From Sequoia sempervirens (Eukaryota > Streptophyta > Pinopsida > Cupressales > Cupressaceae): a stretch of 64,000 nucleotides of DNA. Shown in pieces: positions 12,316 to 24,335 of this stretch. Positions within the stretch are counted from its first letter, which is position 1. Each line of letters opens with the position of its first letter. A program made the translations under genes and the position numbers. Below the pieces are notes generated by a model that was not told where the DNA came from, searched no databases, and saw nothing but the letters and a program-made list of their open reading frames with translations. The stretch covers positions 43,093,986 through 43,157,985 of the forward strand of contig VDFB02000003.1 in assembly GCA_007258455.2 (NCBI GenBank), in the 5' to 3' direction.

Positions 12316-14711
12316 CTACATTGGTTCTAGGATACCCTGTTCATGTAGGCCTAATCCTCTACCTTGATAATTCATCTCTTGAAACATTTTATTTGCAATA
12401 GGATATGATTTTCCTTGGACACAAGGTGCTAATCCTTCTTTGCTTTGTCGTGGATCTTCAAAGGTGATAGCTTCTTCATTGATAAGATAGTTTTCCCTTA
12501 AAAAGGTAAGTGATCCAAGTTTATAAGTGATAGGATCCTCCATGTGTGGGATAACTTCCTGATTGATATCGTTGGCTTGATATTGTGGAATATCATATTT
12601 TAATGCTTCTTCAAGAGGTGTTGATGATAAAAAGTATCCCTCACGATTAATTTTTGATATGACTTCATAGGATGTTTCTAATTCACAACTTCTGTAGAAG
12701 CTCTCTTCATGACCTATTTCTGATATGTCTTTAGATTTTTCTGTATCTTGATCATGTGTATAAATGTTAAGAGTAGGAGACTCTTGTTCCTTGGTAATGA
12801 TATCAAGAATATAGGACTCTTGTTTTGAATGATTATCATCTACATGTCCATTAGGAGTAAGCATCTCATGGGTAGATGTAGGAATATGTGCTATATGGAT
12901 ATGGTCATTATTTGCAATATCTTGTATAGCTAGGAGAGTGTCCATTAGATCATTGTAGTGTCTTGGAGATATGCATTCTTGATCTTGAATGATTTTGGAA
13001 TTGCTTTCGACATGCTTTGGATCAAGTTCTTGACATGGGTCAGTTTCAAAGGATAGATTTCTTACAAGGGGTTCTTGAATGTCTTCATTAGGCATAGGAA
13101 GTGGCTCAATATCATCTTGATCTTTGAGTGAATTTGGATCAAGTTTTGAGTTGAGGATTTCTTCAATATCTGCAACCATGAGGTCAAAGGATGTCAATAT
13201 CTCTTGGAAAGGACCATTGCTAGACTTTGGTGAAAGATGTTGATCATATTTTTGAATTAATTCTTGAGATATGTCCTCTAACTCATTGGATGATGTAGAG
13301 GTGTTGTCAAAATGATCATTAGTGGAAGGATCGCTGATTATAGGATCAAATAATGTTAACACTCCTTGGAATAGATCATTGTTAGATATTATTGAGGGGT
13401 TTTTATCATGATCAAAAAGTGACTCTTGATGTATGTTGAGTTGATCTCATTGGATGAGGTGGAAACATCTTCAAGGTGCTCATTGATGGATGGATTTTGA
13501 TCATTGTTTTCAACAATTGTGGTAGATGGATTGTCACTACTATCACTAGTGGTTGAATCTAGATCATTGTCCCTAATAGTTATTATTTTTTGATCAATAA
13601 GGTCTTGGATGATATTTTTGAGTCGAATACAATTTGATGTTGTGTGTCCCTTTATCTTGTGAAAATCACAAAGGTGCTTCTCATTATACCCTGGTAGTTT
13701 AACTTGAGGCTCTTGATAATTTTCATAAAAGGGGATTTTGATGAGATTTTCTTGTACCAACTGTTGCATGACTGATTCGATTGGTTCCCCAAGTGGTGTG
13801 TATTTTCATTTGTTACCTTGTGATATTTGTACTTTAGATTGACCTTGTGGTGTTTGACTTTGGAGATGTGGTGATTTATCTTTAAGATGTGGCGATTGGG
13901 TTTGTTATAGATGTTTTTGATCTTGATATCCAACCTCTTGACATTAGAGATATTGTTCTTGATGTGGTTGTGGATACAACTCAATGCTTTGATGACATGG
14001 TTTAACCAATGAAAGAGTGTATTGATTTTGGGGTGGAGATGTCTCTTGGTACAATGAATCAACTATTTTGGTAAGTGTAGCAATTTGATCTCGCGAAATT
14101 TGATCTTGATTTTGATCTTGACACCCTTGATATAGTTGATTTGGTTTTTGTTCAAGCAGATTTGGAATGTATACTTGTGGTGTTCGTATGGGATCATGGA
14201 CAAATTGATTTTGGACAATGTTCTGATTTGGGATGATGTTTAGATTTGGCATGATAGGTTGAAATTGAACATTTTTATGGTTGGGAATCACATTTCCTTG
14301 ATTTAGGTAACTTTGATTTTGCATGGTGTTACCTTGACTTGGATCAATACATGGAGTCATTTTCATTTTTTTTGGACTTTGAACAAAATTTGTATGATTC
14401 ACAAACATATCTATCCCAAATTTTTCCAAGTGTGGTTTTGAAATGTTCACATTTGGTAAACTTGTACTTAGTCTATTCACATTTGGCATGTATGGATTTG
14501 GTGGGATAATGTTGTTTTGTTGAAGATTCATGCATTGATTGTTTGGTTGATAGATTTGTAGGTTTGGACTTTGATTTAAATCTACCATAGGGAAAGGTGT
14601 TCCAAAATTTAGATTGGGCATACTCACATTTGTTGTACCATTGAGGTCTGTAGGAGATAATGATCCCATGTATGGATTGTACAAATGTGAGTTTTGATTT
14701 TCAATTGGCAT
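12316..14711 (-). pseudogene. Gag-like ORF with zinc knuckle and C-terminal G-patch
   Basis: The only substantial coding region of the 11-kb element, in three consecutive minus-strand segments: 14711-13944, 13769-13389 and 13362-12316. The likely start is the Met at 14711 (MPIENQNSH). The first 255 residues are rich in Asn, Gln and Pro. The second segment has a knuckle 'CDFHKIKGHTTSNC', spaced CX2HX4HX4C, followed by 'LKNIIQDLIDQ', as in plant gypsy gags. The third is a 348-aa acidic stretch ending in 'ANKMFQEMNYQGRGLGLHEQ', a G-patch. G-patches occur after the protease in some retroelements and bind RNA or helicase partners. No retropepsin motif is seen between knuckle and G-patch. The segments are separated by shifts, so a frameshifted gag is likely. 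Confidence 0.75.
13178..13501 (-). repeat. 162-bp (54-codon) tandem repeat in the gag-like ORF
   Basis: Two diverged copies lie at 13178-13339 and 13340-13501. The protein copies align around 'PFQEILTSFD' and 'LFQGVLTLFD', each followed by an acidic 'TSSNE' block. 162 is a multiple of three, so the original duplication kept the frame. A later shift near 13435 breaks one copy. Confidence 0.65.
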
Positions 14712-17225
14712 TGTAAGGCTTTGATGGCTTGGTTAATTTAGACCACTCATGATGTATAAATCAAGTTTATATTCCATGTTTTTCTTGTGTTTTGACCTTG
14801 TTGACCTCTAAAGGATTTAGGACCAATGATGAGATGAAGGATGAAAGGGGTGAATGATATGGGTGTTGAACTTTTAGGAACCTTGGAGGAATACTAGACT
14901 TTAGGACTTTTGGATTTTTTGATTTGGATTTGGTTTGATTTGGATTTGATTTGGATTTGATAATGAACTCATAAACCCCAAGAGGTTGGATGTTGTTTTG
15001 GAATAAATTTTTCCACAAGGTGATAATTTAATTGTGTATGAAGACGGATTCATCTACACACACCTAGTCTAACAAGATGATTTTGATTTGATTTGAAGGA
15101 TTTTACCAAAAGTCTTAGTATGAATGATTTTTCCAAGGTTCTAAAAGTTGCTTGTGAGATGGGATTTGATTGATGTTTGATATGGATGAAGTGATTGGTT
15201 GTTTTGATCATAAATGAACCTAAGAGGGACTTGTTTACAAGACCAAGGTTTTGAAGAACATGCTTTTCCCTAAGAGTACTTCAAACCAAAAGATCAATGT
15301 TTGCTCAAAAGACCGTAAAATAACCACATGTGTGGGGTTCAATTGATTTTATCTTGGTTAATGACTTGCTTAGCTTTTCAAACTAAATGTCTAATGTCTG
15401 AATTTATTTTCATCCCACAAGGTCCATTATGTGGAAATCAGGGAATTTAAGGAAAATTTTTCCTATTGTTGACTTTAGTGAGAGCAAATTGTGATGTAAA
15501 TCCAAATACTTAAAAGCCTCTAAGGATAGAATCCCTAGGGAAAGCAATAGCACTTGAATTTTTTCAAAAGTATTTGCTTCCTCTAAAGGGTTTGAAATTT
15601 GATGATCATGGTTGAATGTTTGTTTTCCAATGTTTTAGATCCAAGCAAAGTGGTTTTTATTCCAAAATGATGCACAACCCTATGGATATTGAGACAATAT
15701 TTTTTGAATCCCCACTTGGATAAATCCAGCTACGCCTACTTTTAGCAAATGATTAGATGCTTGAACACATTGGCTCCCCTCCACGATACACACTTCTCAG
15801 GTCAACCAAGCATCAATACCCATGAAACTCCCATGGCTTACTTCTCATCTCTACTAACAGCTGTAAAAATGTGGGACGGCTTTAGAACAACCATTCTTGC
15901 ACCAACAAATAGATAAGGATTTGGTCTTCTAAACAAAAGGTTCTAGTATAGGCATTATGTTCGTGGGGGTTCATCCATATGACAAGAGACCATTGCTTCC
16001 CTTCTTGTCAGAACAATCCTTGTGATACTTGAACTTTACTCAAGTACCCACACTTATATACCGGGTAGAAGTCACTTGGCTTTGGCATGTTCCTGGTTGG
16101 GTCGTTCCCTAGGGTGATTACTTTTTCCCACAAGGAAAACCCTCTAAGATAAAATAAAAGTGAGCAAACACATCCGTAGTTCAATCAATATTCATTGAGA
16201 AACAAAGAGAGAACACACACGATATGGTCCACTCACACTCACAAGCTTTGTTCAATTTTAGAATCCAAATTGAAGTGTGGAGGTAATCACTTATACAACT
16301 TAATATCACAAAAAGCCTTTTGATTCTCAAGATTGCCATGAGGTGTGAGAGAAGCGCATACATCTTTTATATGATATTATTTTGGATAAGTGATTAAAAA
16401 AAATAGATGCACATGTTCATTTTAAACCTTCAAAGCAAAAGTTGGATCCTTTTTAAAGCACCAAAAGGAAATGTGAAAGTTGCTTGTTAAATTGTTAACC
16501 TTAAACAAAATCTATTAAGTTTGCCTAAGGTTCTTTTTAATCCTTTTGTCTTGTTCTTTTTAAACCCAAATTGAAATCTATTGAGTCTTACAAGCATGAA
16601 AGGTAGCAAATCCTTAGAAGAGATTATGATTTCTCCCCCAAAGTGTTTAAAAAAACTTGATTCAATGAGATGATGATGTCATAGAAGTATTTGTCCTCGT
16701 TTCCTTACTTCACCTTTGATCAAGCCAACCTACAAAAATTGGTTAAACTACAAAAAATGAGGTAAAAAAACCAGTTAGTAGTCAAAAGCAACCAGAATAA
16801 AAAAGCACATGTTAAATCAAATTGATTAATGCCTTTTACCCAACTCCAGCGACATAGTTTGCATATGCGATGCAGTTTGAAGAGGTCAACGACACTATAT
16901 GGAACTGCTAGGACTAATAGCGATGCTTTGCAGTAGGACCAGAGAGCACAATTGCGGTGCTATTTTGGCAAGTGAAGTTGTTTGAAATTTGGGATTCCAA
17001 TGACAGAGAAATAGCCCTGCGTCGGAGTTTAGAAATTTGAATTTTTGGGCGGGAAGACTACAACGACGAAGTTTGGAGTTTGCAACATCGCTGTATGGCA
17101 CCTCTGGACTGGTAGCGTCGCTGTATGGAGCCGTTGGAATAATAGCGGTGTAGTTTCATGTAGGAAAAAAAGTTAACAAAAAACCATAGAATTTTTTTAA
17201 AAACATGTTAAAAAATTCATATTCG
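14712..17225 (-). other. Leader of the 11-kb element
   Basis: About 2.5 kb between primer site and gag-like start, long for a retrotransposon leader. It includes a CAAATC-rich run near 14910-14960 and imperfect repeats built on 'TAGCG(A/G)TG' at 16850-17160. Short open frames have no recognisable domain. Confidence 0.6.
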
Positions 17226-17242
17226 CCCTCCTTCTAGCACCA
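17226..17242 (-). other. Primer-binding site, probably tRNA-Asn
   Basis: The minus strand reads TGGTGCTAGAAGGAGGG, three bases from the LTR. From memory, plant tRNA-Asn ends ...CCTTCTAGCGCCA, which would pair with all but one position. The single difference could be a C-to-T change in the element. The 25-kb gypsy element has nearly the same site at 38217. Confidence 0.75.
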
Positions 17243-17245
17243 AAA

Positions 17246-18552
17246 TGTGAACCCCAATCCTAGACCTGCATAAACACAAAGAACACATACAATGTTAGGA
17301 ACATATGCAAGTTAGAACTAAGATTCCCCATGCAATTCATATACAATGCTCAAAATAGGAAATAGATGAAGAACAAACAAAGAAAAGCTATTAAATACTA
17401 TCAAAGCATGCAAATTCTCAATCCCAGGGGGGAATTGGTGCCATTTTGATGTGGAAAATGGCCCTTTCCCAATCCCTTGTAAGCTTGATGGAGATTTATC
17501 CACTTGATGATGATGAACAATGTGCTTCTTTGATGAAATCTGCAATAGCCAGCTACGATGATGGAAAAATGCTATGGAAATTAATGAATTTTCTCTAAAT
17601 ATGAAGATAGTAACTTTTGCTCTAAGTTGTGGATGGATCCAAATGAGCATGGTGATCTTACATGGATTGTGGATGATCAAATGCAATAGAGGAGGTCTCT
17701 ATTTATACCAAAGAAGGATGGAGGATTGAAGAATAGGATGAATGTGGGACTAAAGATAAACCAATGATAAAGTGCCACTTGTCAACATGCTATTGAAGAG
17801 AGATGGAGCACATTTTGGGCAATGTGCAAGGAGGGGGAAATTTGAAATTCAAAAGATGGCTTGAAGGATGAGATGAAAGATGGAGTTAATATCACTTGGC
17901 TCAATAAAAGGACATGTAAGAGGCCTTTAATGCCTTGTTGGATGGACAAGTACTCTTGTGGGGAGATTTCAAATTTGAAGAATATTCCATCCTTTGATGC
18001 CTTTTTGAATGAAAAAGGAGATTTAATAAATCAATTAAAATGATTTTCATGAGCAAGTTGCAAAAGCTAGAGGATTTGATGGATTAAGATTAGGATTAAT
18101 CAAGATTTGATTAATTAAGTTAGGAGATTAGTTGATTTGACCATTTTGACTTAGATTTTAGGATTAATTTAAATCAAAATGAGAGGAATATGATTTAGAA
18201 TTTAATTAAATAAAGATTTGATTTATTTAATTAAAGAAGGATGATGTTAGATTAAATCAAATAAGTGTTAATTTATTTAATTTAATAGAGTGACTTTAGA
18301 GATTAATTAAATAAAGAGAATTATTTAATTAAATATAGACTATAGGATTAATTAAATAAAATTGATTTATTTTATTAACAAGAGGTGATGACTTAATTAG
18401 ATAAACTTGATTTATTTAATTAAGAGGTGAAATGTGATGAATTTAATCAAATACAAATTATTCGATTAAACAACTAGCAAAGGAGATGATTCAGGATGAA
18501 GCAGTGTTAGTAATCAGGATCAAGTGTAATTGGTACATTTTCCATGTCTACA
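17246..18552 (-). repeat. 5' LTR of the 11-kb element (1307 bp)
   Basis: Same TG...CA ends as 7450-8765 and nearly identical sequence, including the palindrome array at 18201-18470. It is flanked on the right by ATAAG. Confidence 0.92.
17698..17707 (-). promoter_or_regulatory. TATA box of the LTR promoter (5' LTR copy)
   Basis: TATAAATAGA on the minus strand. This is the copy positioned to drive the full-length transcript through the primer site and gag-like ORF. Confidence 0.7.
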
Positions 18553-18557
18553 ATAAG
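18553..18557. repeat. Target-site duplication, right copy (ATAAG)
   Basis: Directly after the LTR end ...TCTACA; identical to 7445-7449. Confidence 0.9.
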
Positions 18558-19801
18558 TACTAAAAATCACTGTGTTGTGTAACTGCTAGTGGGTTGCCAT
18601 AGTGTCGCTCGTAGCATCCACCACAGTGGTGCAACCAACGACCTTTGAAGCCACCTACAAACTGTTGGCAAGGTAGTTAACCCACTAATTGCTAGTGGTT
18701 CTGCACTAGCCACCCACCCCATACAGTGAATACCAGTGCTCAACACTCTCTTTGCTAGTCCAAGGTTGCATGGGCGACCAACACCCAACCCCTAGGGGGA
18801 TAATTTTTTTCTTTTTTTGCAATTTAAGTAGAATTGGGAAAATTGCAATAACTTTTCGCTATCAAAATCATGAAAATGAGATATTTTTAGAAAGTTTTCT
18901 TTGAGAACTATCTAATGGTGCTTTTTTTTATAGATTTTATTGTTGGTACATTTTATCACCTATCAGAGTTAGATGTGATGTTTTCACTCTTGAGCTCACA
19001 AATTTTGACCAGTTTCTTTGATTTTCATGATTCCATTAGTGTTGGAAAGGTCTTTCAGAGCTCTTCACAACTATCCATGCATTTTTCTATATTTTTCTCA
19101 AGGTACATTTTATTCAATTTTTTGAGTCTTCACATTTTGCAAAATTACTTAGACGTTTTAACTCTTGGAAATTTTTTGTTTGCATGGGTTGACTTATTTT
19201 TAGCTATTCTATGTGTATTTCTAGCATTTTTTCCTATTTGGGCATATTGATCATATTTTGTAATAATTTTCTCTTTTATAGATGTATTGAGATAAAGTGC
19301 CACTATTGTTCATATTTTTTTGGGGATTCACACATCCTATTATGCCTTTTGTACTCACACTATGTTATAAAGTGCCATGGGAGGGTTGTATAGGCCATTT
19401 ATTTTTCCATCACACATTTTTCAAGTAAGTGTCCCTTTCACAACAACATTGAATATTAGTTTCTTTCCTCATGCATGTGTGCCTTGTTTGAACACCCTTT
19501 TTCAGTTGCAAGTACGCTTTTGTGCATGTTTAGATGATCTTTGTTCTCCTACATGAGCTTCTTGGTGATACATAGTTTCAGTGGACTTGTATTGCATCTT
19601 CCTTTTTCACATTATGGCATTTCTACTATTGGTGAGCTAATGCTTCATTGGTTTCATTTTAGAGTGATCTATGTATCTAGTTCTTGTTCCTATGTACTAG
19701 GTGGATGCAATGGTTGGTTACCCATACATTTTGGTGAGATGGAGCATTTACCATATGGACAGTCTTGGATTCCTATTTTTGGATGCAACCTTCTATTTTC
19801 A
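18558..19801. other. Flanking DNA, no gene seen
   Basis: GC-richer for the first 230 bp, then T-rich. Open frames on the plus strand (for example 111 aa at 18915-19250 and 185 aa from 19541) are hydrophobic by T-richness alone and cross into the copia-like repeat. I recognise nothing. Confidence 0.5.
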
Positions 19802-20345
19802 CTTGATCAATGTTCTTTAGACTATTGGTACCTATATTTTGACTTGCATCTTGCATGGTTGAGTAGTGTCATTGGGGTCACTCATGCAGATTCATGTGCC
19901 ATATGTATCTTTGAATTCCAAATGCTTTCCTTTGTTTTCCATCTAATTCAAGTAGTGTCGTTGAGGGCACTCATGCAGATTATTGTCTTGTTGATCCTCA
20001 TCATCATCTGTTTTAGAGGAGGTTCTTCATTACAACACTATAGAACTAATCATTTGACAATTGTCTACAACTTCTTCACGCTTAAGCGATGTTCTTAATG
20101 TTCCTATTCTTTTTTGGGACATTTTTTTGGAGGTTTCTTAGTCCTTCATTCACCTTTCTCTCTTTTTGGAGAGGATTTTTTCCCATGATTTTTTCTCATT
20201 TTCTCTAGTTTTGAGAGATTAGATTGTTTGTACATGGGTACCTCATAGGACTTTATTTGTTGGGACCCATCATGCATTCTTTTCTTTTTATACATTCAAT
20301 TTTTAGGGTTTTTAGCTACTCCCTAAGCTTTCAATTAAGGGTGAG

Positions 20346-20704
20346 TGTTATAGTAATCATTCATTAGCTAATAATTAATTAATATTTAATTGATTATTAA
20401 GATAATTTCACTTCATGCACTTAAGCTAAACTTAGGAGTGTTTTTTTTCTATTACTAGAGTGAACTATTATTAGATCATTATGTATCATCACATAGAATG
20501 ACGACACTTATCATGATCTAATCCCTTTATCATTTAGGGTTTTCTCTTATAAGAACTCTCCTTCATTGTAACTCTAATAAAGCTTTCCATTCTATATTTT
20601 TTCTTGTTGAGGATATAGCAAATCATTTTTTTTAGCTCTCTTGCGTGGAAGCATTTTTTGTTAGTTGTTTGATCCTATGTCTTGTGTTATTCACAATTCT
20701 AACA
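20346..20704 (+). repeat. Copia-like LTR, left copy (359 bp)
   Basis: Begins TGTTATAGTAATC and ends CACAATTCTAACA. It is followed at once by TGGTATCA, so this copy acts as a 5' LTR. Similar along its length to 27587-27934. Confidence 0.85.
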
Positions 20705-20715
20705 TGGTATCAAAA
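20705..20715 (+). other. Primer-binding site, tRNA-iMet type
   Basis: TGGTATCAAAA directly after the LTR. The first eight bases match the usual copia site. Confidence 0.75.
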
Positions 20716-20747
20716 TTTCACGTGCATTTATTTTTTACTTACATCTT

Positions 20748-20764
20748 GCATCTTGATCAATGTT
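20748..20764. repeat. LINE B target duplication, left copy (17 bp)
   Basis: GCATCTTGATCAATGTT, repeated exactly at 27041-27057. The last two T's merge with the LINE's poly(T), so the boundary is uncertain by two bases. Confidence 0.92.
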
Positions 20765-20886
20765 TTTTTTTTTTTTTAAAAAGGGGTAAAAATTTATTGA
20801 ATCAACCAACAAAGTACAAAGAAACGGGGCAAAGAGCCCGAAAGAGAACACAACACCAGCATAAGGAACCCCCAAAAGGGGCACAT
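20765..20886 (-). other. LINE B 3' UTR and poly(A) tail
   Basis: About 120 bp after the ORF2 stop, with AATAAA about 16 bp before the tail. The tail is at least 13 A's (20765-20777). Confidence 0.8.
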
Positions 20887-22026
20887 CTAACCATCCATAT
20901 CTTCCTTGACAAGACTCTCAAGATCCAAAGCACATTCTGGAGGCAGGTGAGTCCAATCTTCCATCCTCCATCCCTCTCCACGATCAGAAGCCCACTTAGC
21001 CAGGCAATCAACCGTCTTATTCCACTCATGAGGAACATAGCAAAAAGAGACAACATCCAAAGAAGTGCTCAACCTAAGAATTTGTCTCCCCACCACTGCC
21101 AGATGCCAATCCACATCTTCCACCCGTTGCAAATTTAGCATATCCACTACCACTTGAGAGTCAGACTCGCAGATAATCTTGCTCCATCCTAGAGCACAAC
21201 CTCTTTCAAGAGCCATGAGGATAGCAAGAGCCTCCATGTAATTATTGGTTTGAATCCCCTTATATTCAGAGAAGAAGAAAATAACCTTACCAAAGCTGTC
21301 CCTGCCAATTCCTCCAACCCCAGCATGCCCGGGATTTCCCCTAGAAAACCCATCAGTATTGATCTTGAGAGTCCCAAAAGGGGGGGGGGACCACTTTCCC
21401 TCCCTACAAACCTTCCTTTTAGCTTGCCTGCTTCTGCTCTGTTGAATCTTCCAAAAAGCCCCACTAGGATCAGCACATAGAATATTCAACTTTTGAACCA
21501 CCCACACGTCTCCAGGAGCAATATCCTCCGTGAGATCACACTTCGCAGCAAGAGTCTCGTGAAGCATATTTATTACTTGCAACCACACCTGCTGTACCCT
21601 CTTTGGCTTATCCTGGAAAATCCTACGGTTCCTTTCCAACCACACCTGCCAGATAATAAATTCTGGACCTATACCCCAAGCCACCTCCAGAAAGGAAGTC
21701 TTAGAAGGGGGTCTACCAAGGCTATTCCAAAACTCAACCAAAGAGTGAGCATGAATACAAGCATGCTCCCAAGCTTCCCACCACCAGTGCCAAATAACCC
21801 TGGTGAAAGAACATTGAAAAAAGAGGTGCGAACTGGTTTCTTCGCTTTGCTTACATAAAGTACAGATAGAAGGCCCATGGAAACCCCTCTTCTGAAGATT
21901 CTCCCAGGTAAGACATTTATTCTGAACCACAAGCCATAAGAAAAAGTTGCACTTGGGCCAAGCCGACTTATTCCAAACTTGCTTCCACCAAGAAATGTCC
22001 ATCCTGTCAAATTTTTGTCTTTCCAA
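20887..22026 (-). pseudogene. LINE B ORF2, C-terminal part: zf-RVT and RNase H
   Basis: A 379-codon open frame that continues the ORF2 protein one frame away from the RT. It starts near the frame change. The first 90 residues hold the zinc-binding zf-RVT region with the Cys-rich block 'GPSICTLCKQSEETSSHLFF'. The last 150 residues form an RVT_3-type RNase H. The four acidic positions are present in 'INTDGFSRGN', 'NYMEALAIL', 'CESDSQVVVD' and 'WNKTVDCLAKW'. RNase H would remove the template RNA after reverse transcription. It ends with a stop before the short 3' UTR. The Met at 22026 is not a real start; the protein should be read on from the RT segment. Confidence 0.9.
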
Positions 22027-24335
22027 CTCTTGATAACCTGAGGCAACTGAGAACTTTCCTTTTGGATTGGGTCCCCAAGCGAGGATATCAGCTCTCTTAA
22101 AGAGTTACACCATCTGCCAGCAAGAATCCCAGCAAGAGTTTTTCTCTCTCCCTCAGAACCCCCAGGAGGCCATTCTTCGGGCTCTTTCCATCTGGCAACC
22201 TCTCCCTGCCCCACCCTTAAAAACACCTTAAAATTCTCAACCTTACTCCATCCTGCTGCAAGGAAACTATCACATAAAGGTTGAAGGTGGGGGTATTGAG
22301 ATAAGATAGGAGGAAAACCATCCCAAGAATCCTCCCAAAATAGGGCATCTGAACCGCTATTGCAAATCCAGAAAAGACCATTTTTAACTAACTGTGCCCC
22401 TTTCTTCAAAGTATCCCAGATCATGGACCCCCTTCCAGTCAAGTTGTACCTTGGTACATCTTTCCCATTCACCCCACCAAGATACTTAACATTAAGGATT
22501 TTAGCACATCCTTGATCTTGGCTTATGTACCATCTCCAAAATAGCTTAGCAGCAAGAGCCCAAGCGTTCAAGCTTGTATTCCTCAAGCCAAGGCCACCAT
22601 CCTGCTTTGATTTGCAAACACAATCCCATTTGACCAAACTCCATTTTGAGGAAAGCAAATTACCTGTCCATAAAAATTGCCTTGAAAGGGCATCAAAGTC
22701 CTTAATGAAACCAACAGGGGCTGACTGCACAAGACACCTGTAGATAGGAAGAGCTTGGATCACAGACTTCAAAAGAGTCATTCTGCCAGCAGTTGAGAGC
22801 CAACGGTGAGTCCAGTGACTCACCTTACTTCGAAGCTTATCTAAAATCTCTTGCCACACACCCCTCGAAAGCCTTTGGTCTGAAAGAGGGATGCCAAGAT
22901 ATACTAAAGGAAGCGTTCCAATTTGAAACCTCAAGATATGAGCAATTCGAGCTTGAATAGAAGCAGGGGTATTGAAGAAGAAGATTTGTGACTTTTCTTC
23001 ATTAATCTTTTGTCCTGAGGCTTTCACATAAATATCCAAAGCTCTTCGGAAACTAGCTGCCTCCTGAATTCTTGCAACACCCATCAAAGACGTATCATCC
23101 ACAAATTGGAGGTGGGAAGAAGGAGGAATGCCATGCCCCCACTTCCAACCTTGAATCCCTCCCTTACTAACTTGAGACTTAATAAGTCTTCCCAATCCTT
23201 CAGCCATTAGGATGAAAAGGTAAGGGGAGAGAGGATCCCCTTGCCTGAGGCCTCTGGCTGCACCAAATAAGTCAGAAGGTTCACCATTAATCAGGACATC
23301 AAAAGAAGGTGAAGTTATGCAGCTCATAACCCAGCTGATCCACTCCTGTCCAAAACCAAAGGCCTGTAAAACTTTCTGCAAAAAGCACCATCTGACCCTA
23401 TCATAAGCTTTGGCCATGTCCAGCTTTATGAACATAGCTTTCTCCGTAGAGGTGGTCATAGAGTGCATAGCTTCAGCCGCTATGATAACCCCATCCAAAA
23501 TTTGTCGTCCTGTAACAAAGCCCCCTTGCTCCTCAGAGATTAGGTTACTAAGCCATGGCTTTAACCGTTCTGCGATCACTTTTGTAATTATTTTGTACAT
23601 CACATTGCACAAGGCAATAGGTCTAAAGAAATTAAGGGAGTTAGCTCCTTCCTTCTTTGGGATGAGAGCAAGGAAAGTTGCATTCAAAGCCTTAAGCATC
23701 TGTTTATTGTTAAAGGATTCCTGCACCACTTCGAAGAGGTCCATCTTGACAATCTCCCAAAAGGCTTGAAAGAACTCTATAGGAAAACCATCTGGTCCCG
23801 GGGCTTTACCCTTTTTCATTCCAAACACAACTAGCTCTATCTCAGATAGAGTAATGGGCTTAATGAGAGCCTCATTCATTTCAGGAGTGACCAAGGAGGG
23901 AATGCAAGCCAACACCAAATCCTCCTCAGCCCTAGCCAGATCCGAGTCTTCTGAAAACAAGTTCCCAAAATATCTAGTAGCCTCCAAGGCAATCTCCCTA
24001 TGAGAGGAAAGCAGCAGCCCTTCAGCCGTCATGAGAGAATTGAGGATGCTCCTATGTCTTCTGTCCTTAACATTGTTGTGGAAGAACTTAGTATTTCTAT
24101 CCCCTTCCTGGAGCCAATCAATTCGAGCTTTTTGTTTCCAATAGATCTCTTCTCGAAGCTCCCATTCCTCCAGATCCTTTAAGGCCGCAACTTCTTCTCT
24201 ATAAAGCCCATCAGACAAGCCCTGTTCTCTGATTTGGCGCGTAATATTGTCCACCCTCTGCTGTGCTTCTCTCTTGGCTCCAAAGAGGTTTCCAAAGCAC
24301 TCCCTATTCCACCTTTTCAGCTTAAAATTAACATA
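22008..24335 (-). pseudogene. LINE B ORF2, reverse transcriptase part
   Basis: Core RT of the LINE, in the same frame as the endonuclease but separated from it by a TAG at 24336-24338. Counting from the Met at 24254, motifs in order are 'KKGKAPGPDGFPIEFF' (147-162), 'EEQGGFVTGRQILDGVI' (241-257), 'FIKLDMAKAYDRV' (catalytic Asp near 279), 'GLRQGDPLSPYLFILMAEGL' (335-354), and 'LQFVDDTSLM' (FVDD at 384-387). The thumb block 'YLGIPLSDQRL' follows. Around residue 746 the sense frame moves by -1 at an A/T run (22008-22016); the remaining 115 residues of the open frame, down to 21669, are out of frame. Confidence 0.92.

Larger units (their letters stand above)
7450..18552 (-). mobile_element. Complete 11.1-kb non-autonomous LTR retrotransposon (gag-only)
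   Basis: Both LTRs, both target duplications, the primer site and the polypurine tract are present. The element reads leftwards: 5' LTR 17246-18552, primer site 17226-17242, 2.5-kb leader, gag-like ORF 14711-12316, 3.5 kb of non-coding DNA, polypurine tract 8766-8780, 3' LTR 7450-8765. No protease, RT or integrase is recognisable, so it would need enzymes from another element (a TR-GAG or LARD-like design). The two LTRs are nearly identical by eye and the target duplication is perfect, so it is young compared with the other elements here. Confidence 0.9.

Noticed and set aside
18915..20098. Hydrophobic plus-strand ORFs resembling membrane proteins
   Set aside because: The hydrophobicity follows from T-rich DNA; the last ORF runs through a non-coding copia-like internal repeat that also occurs at 27058 onward without an ORF.
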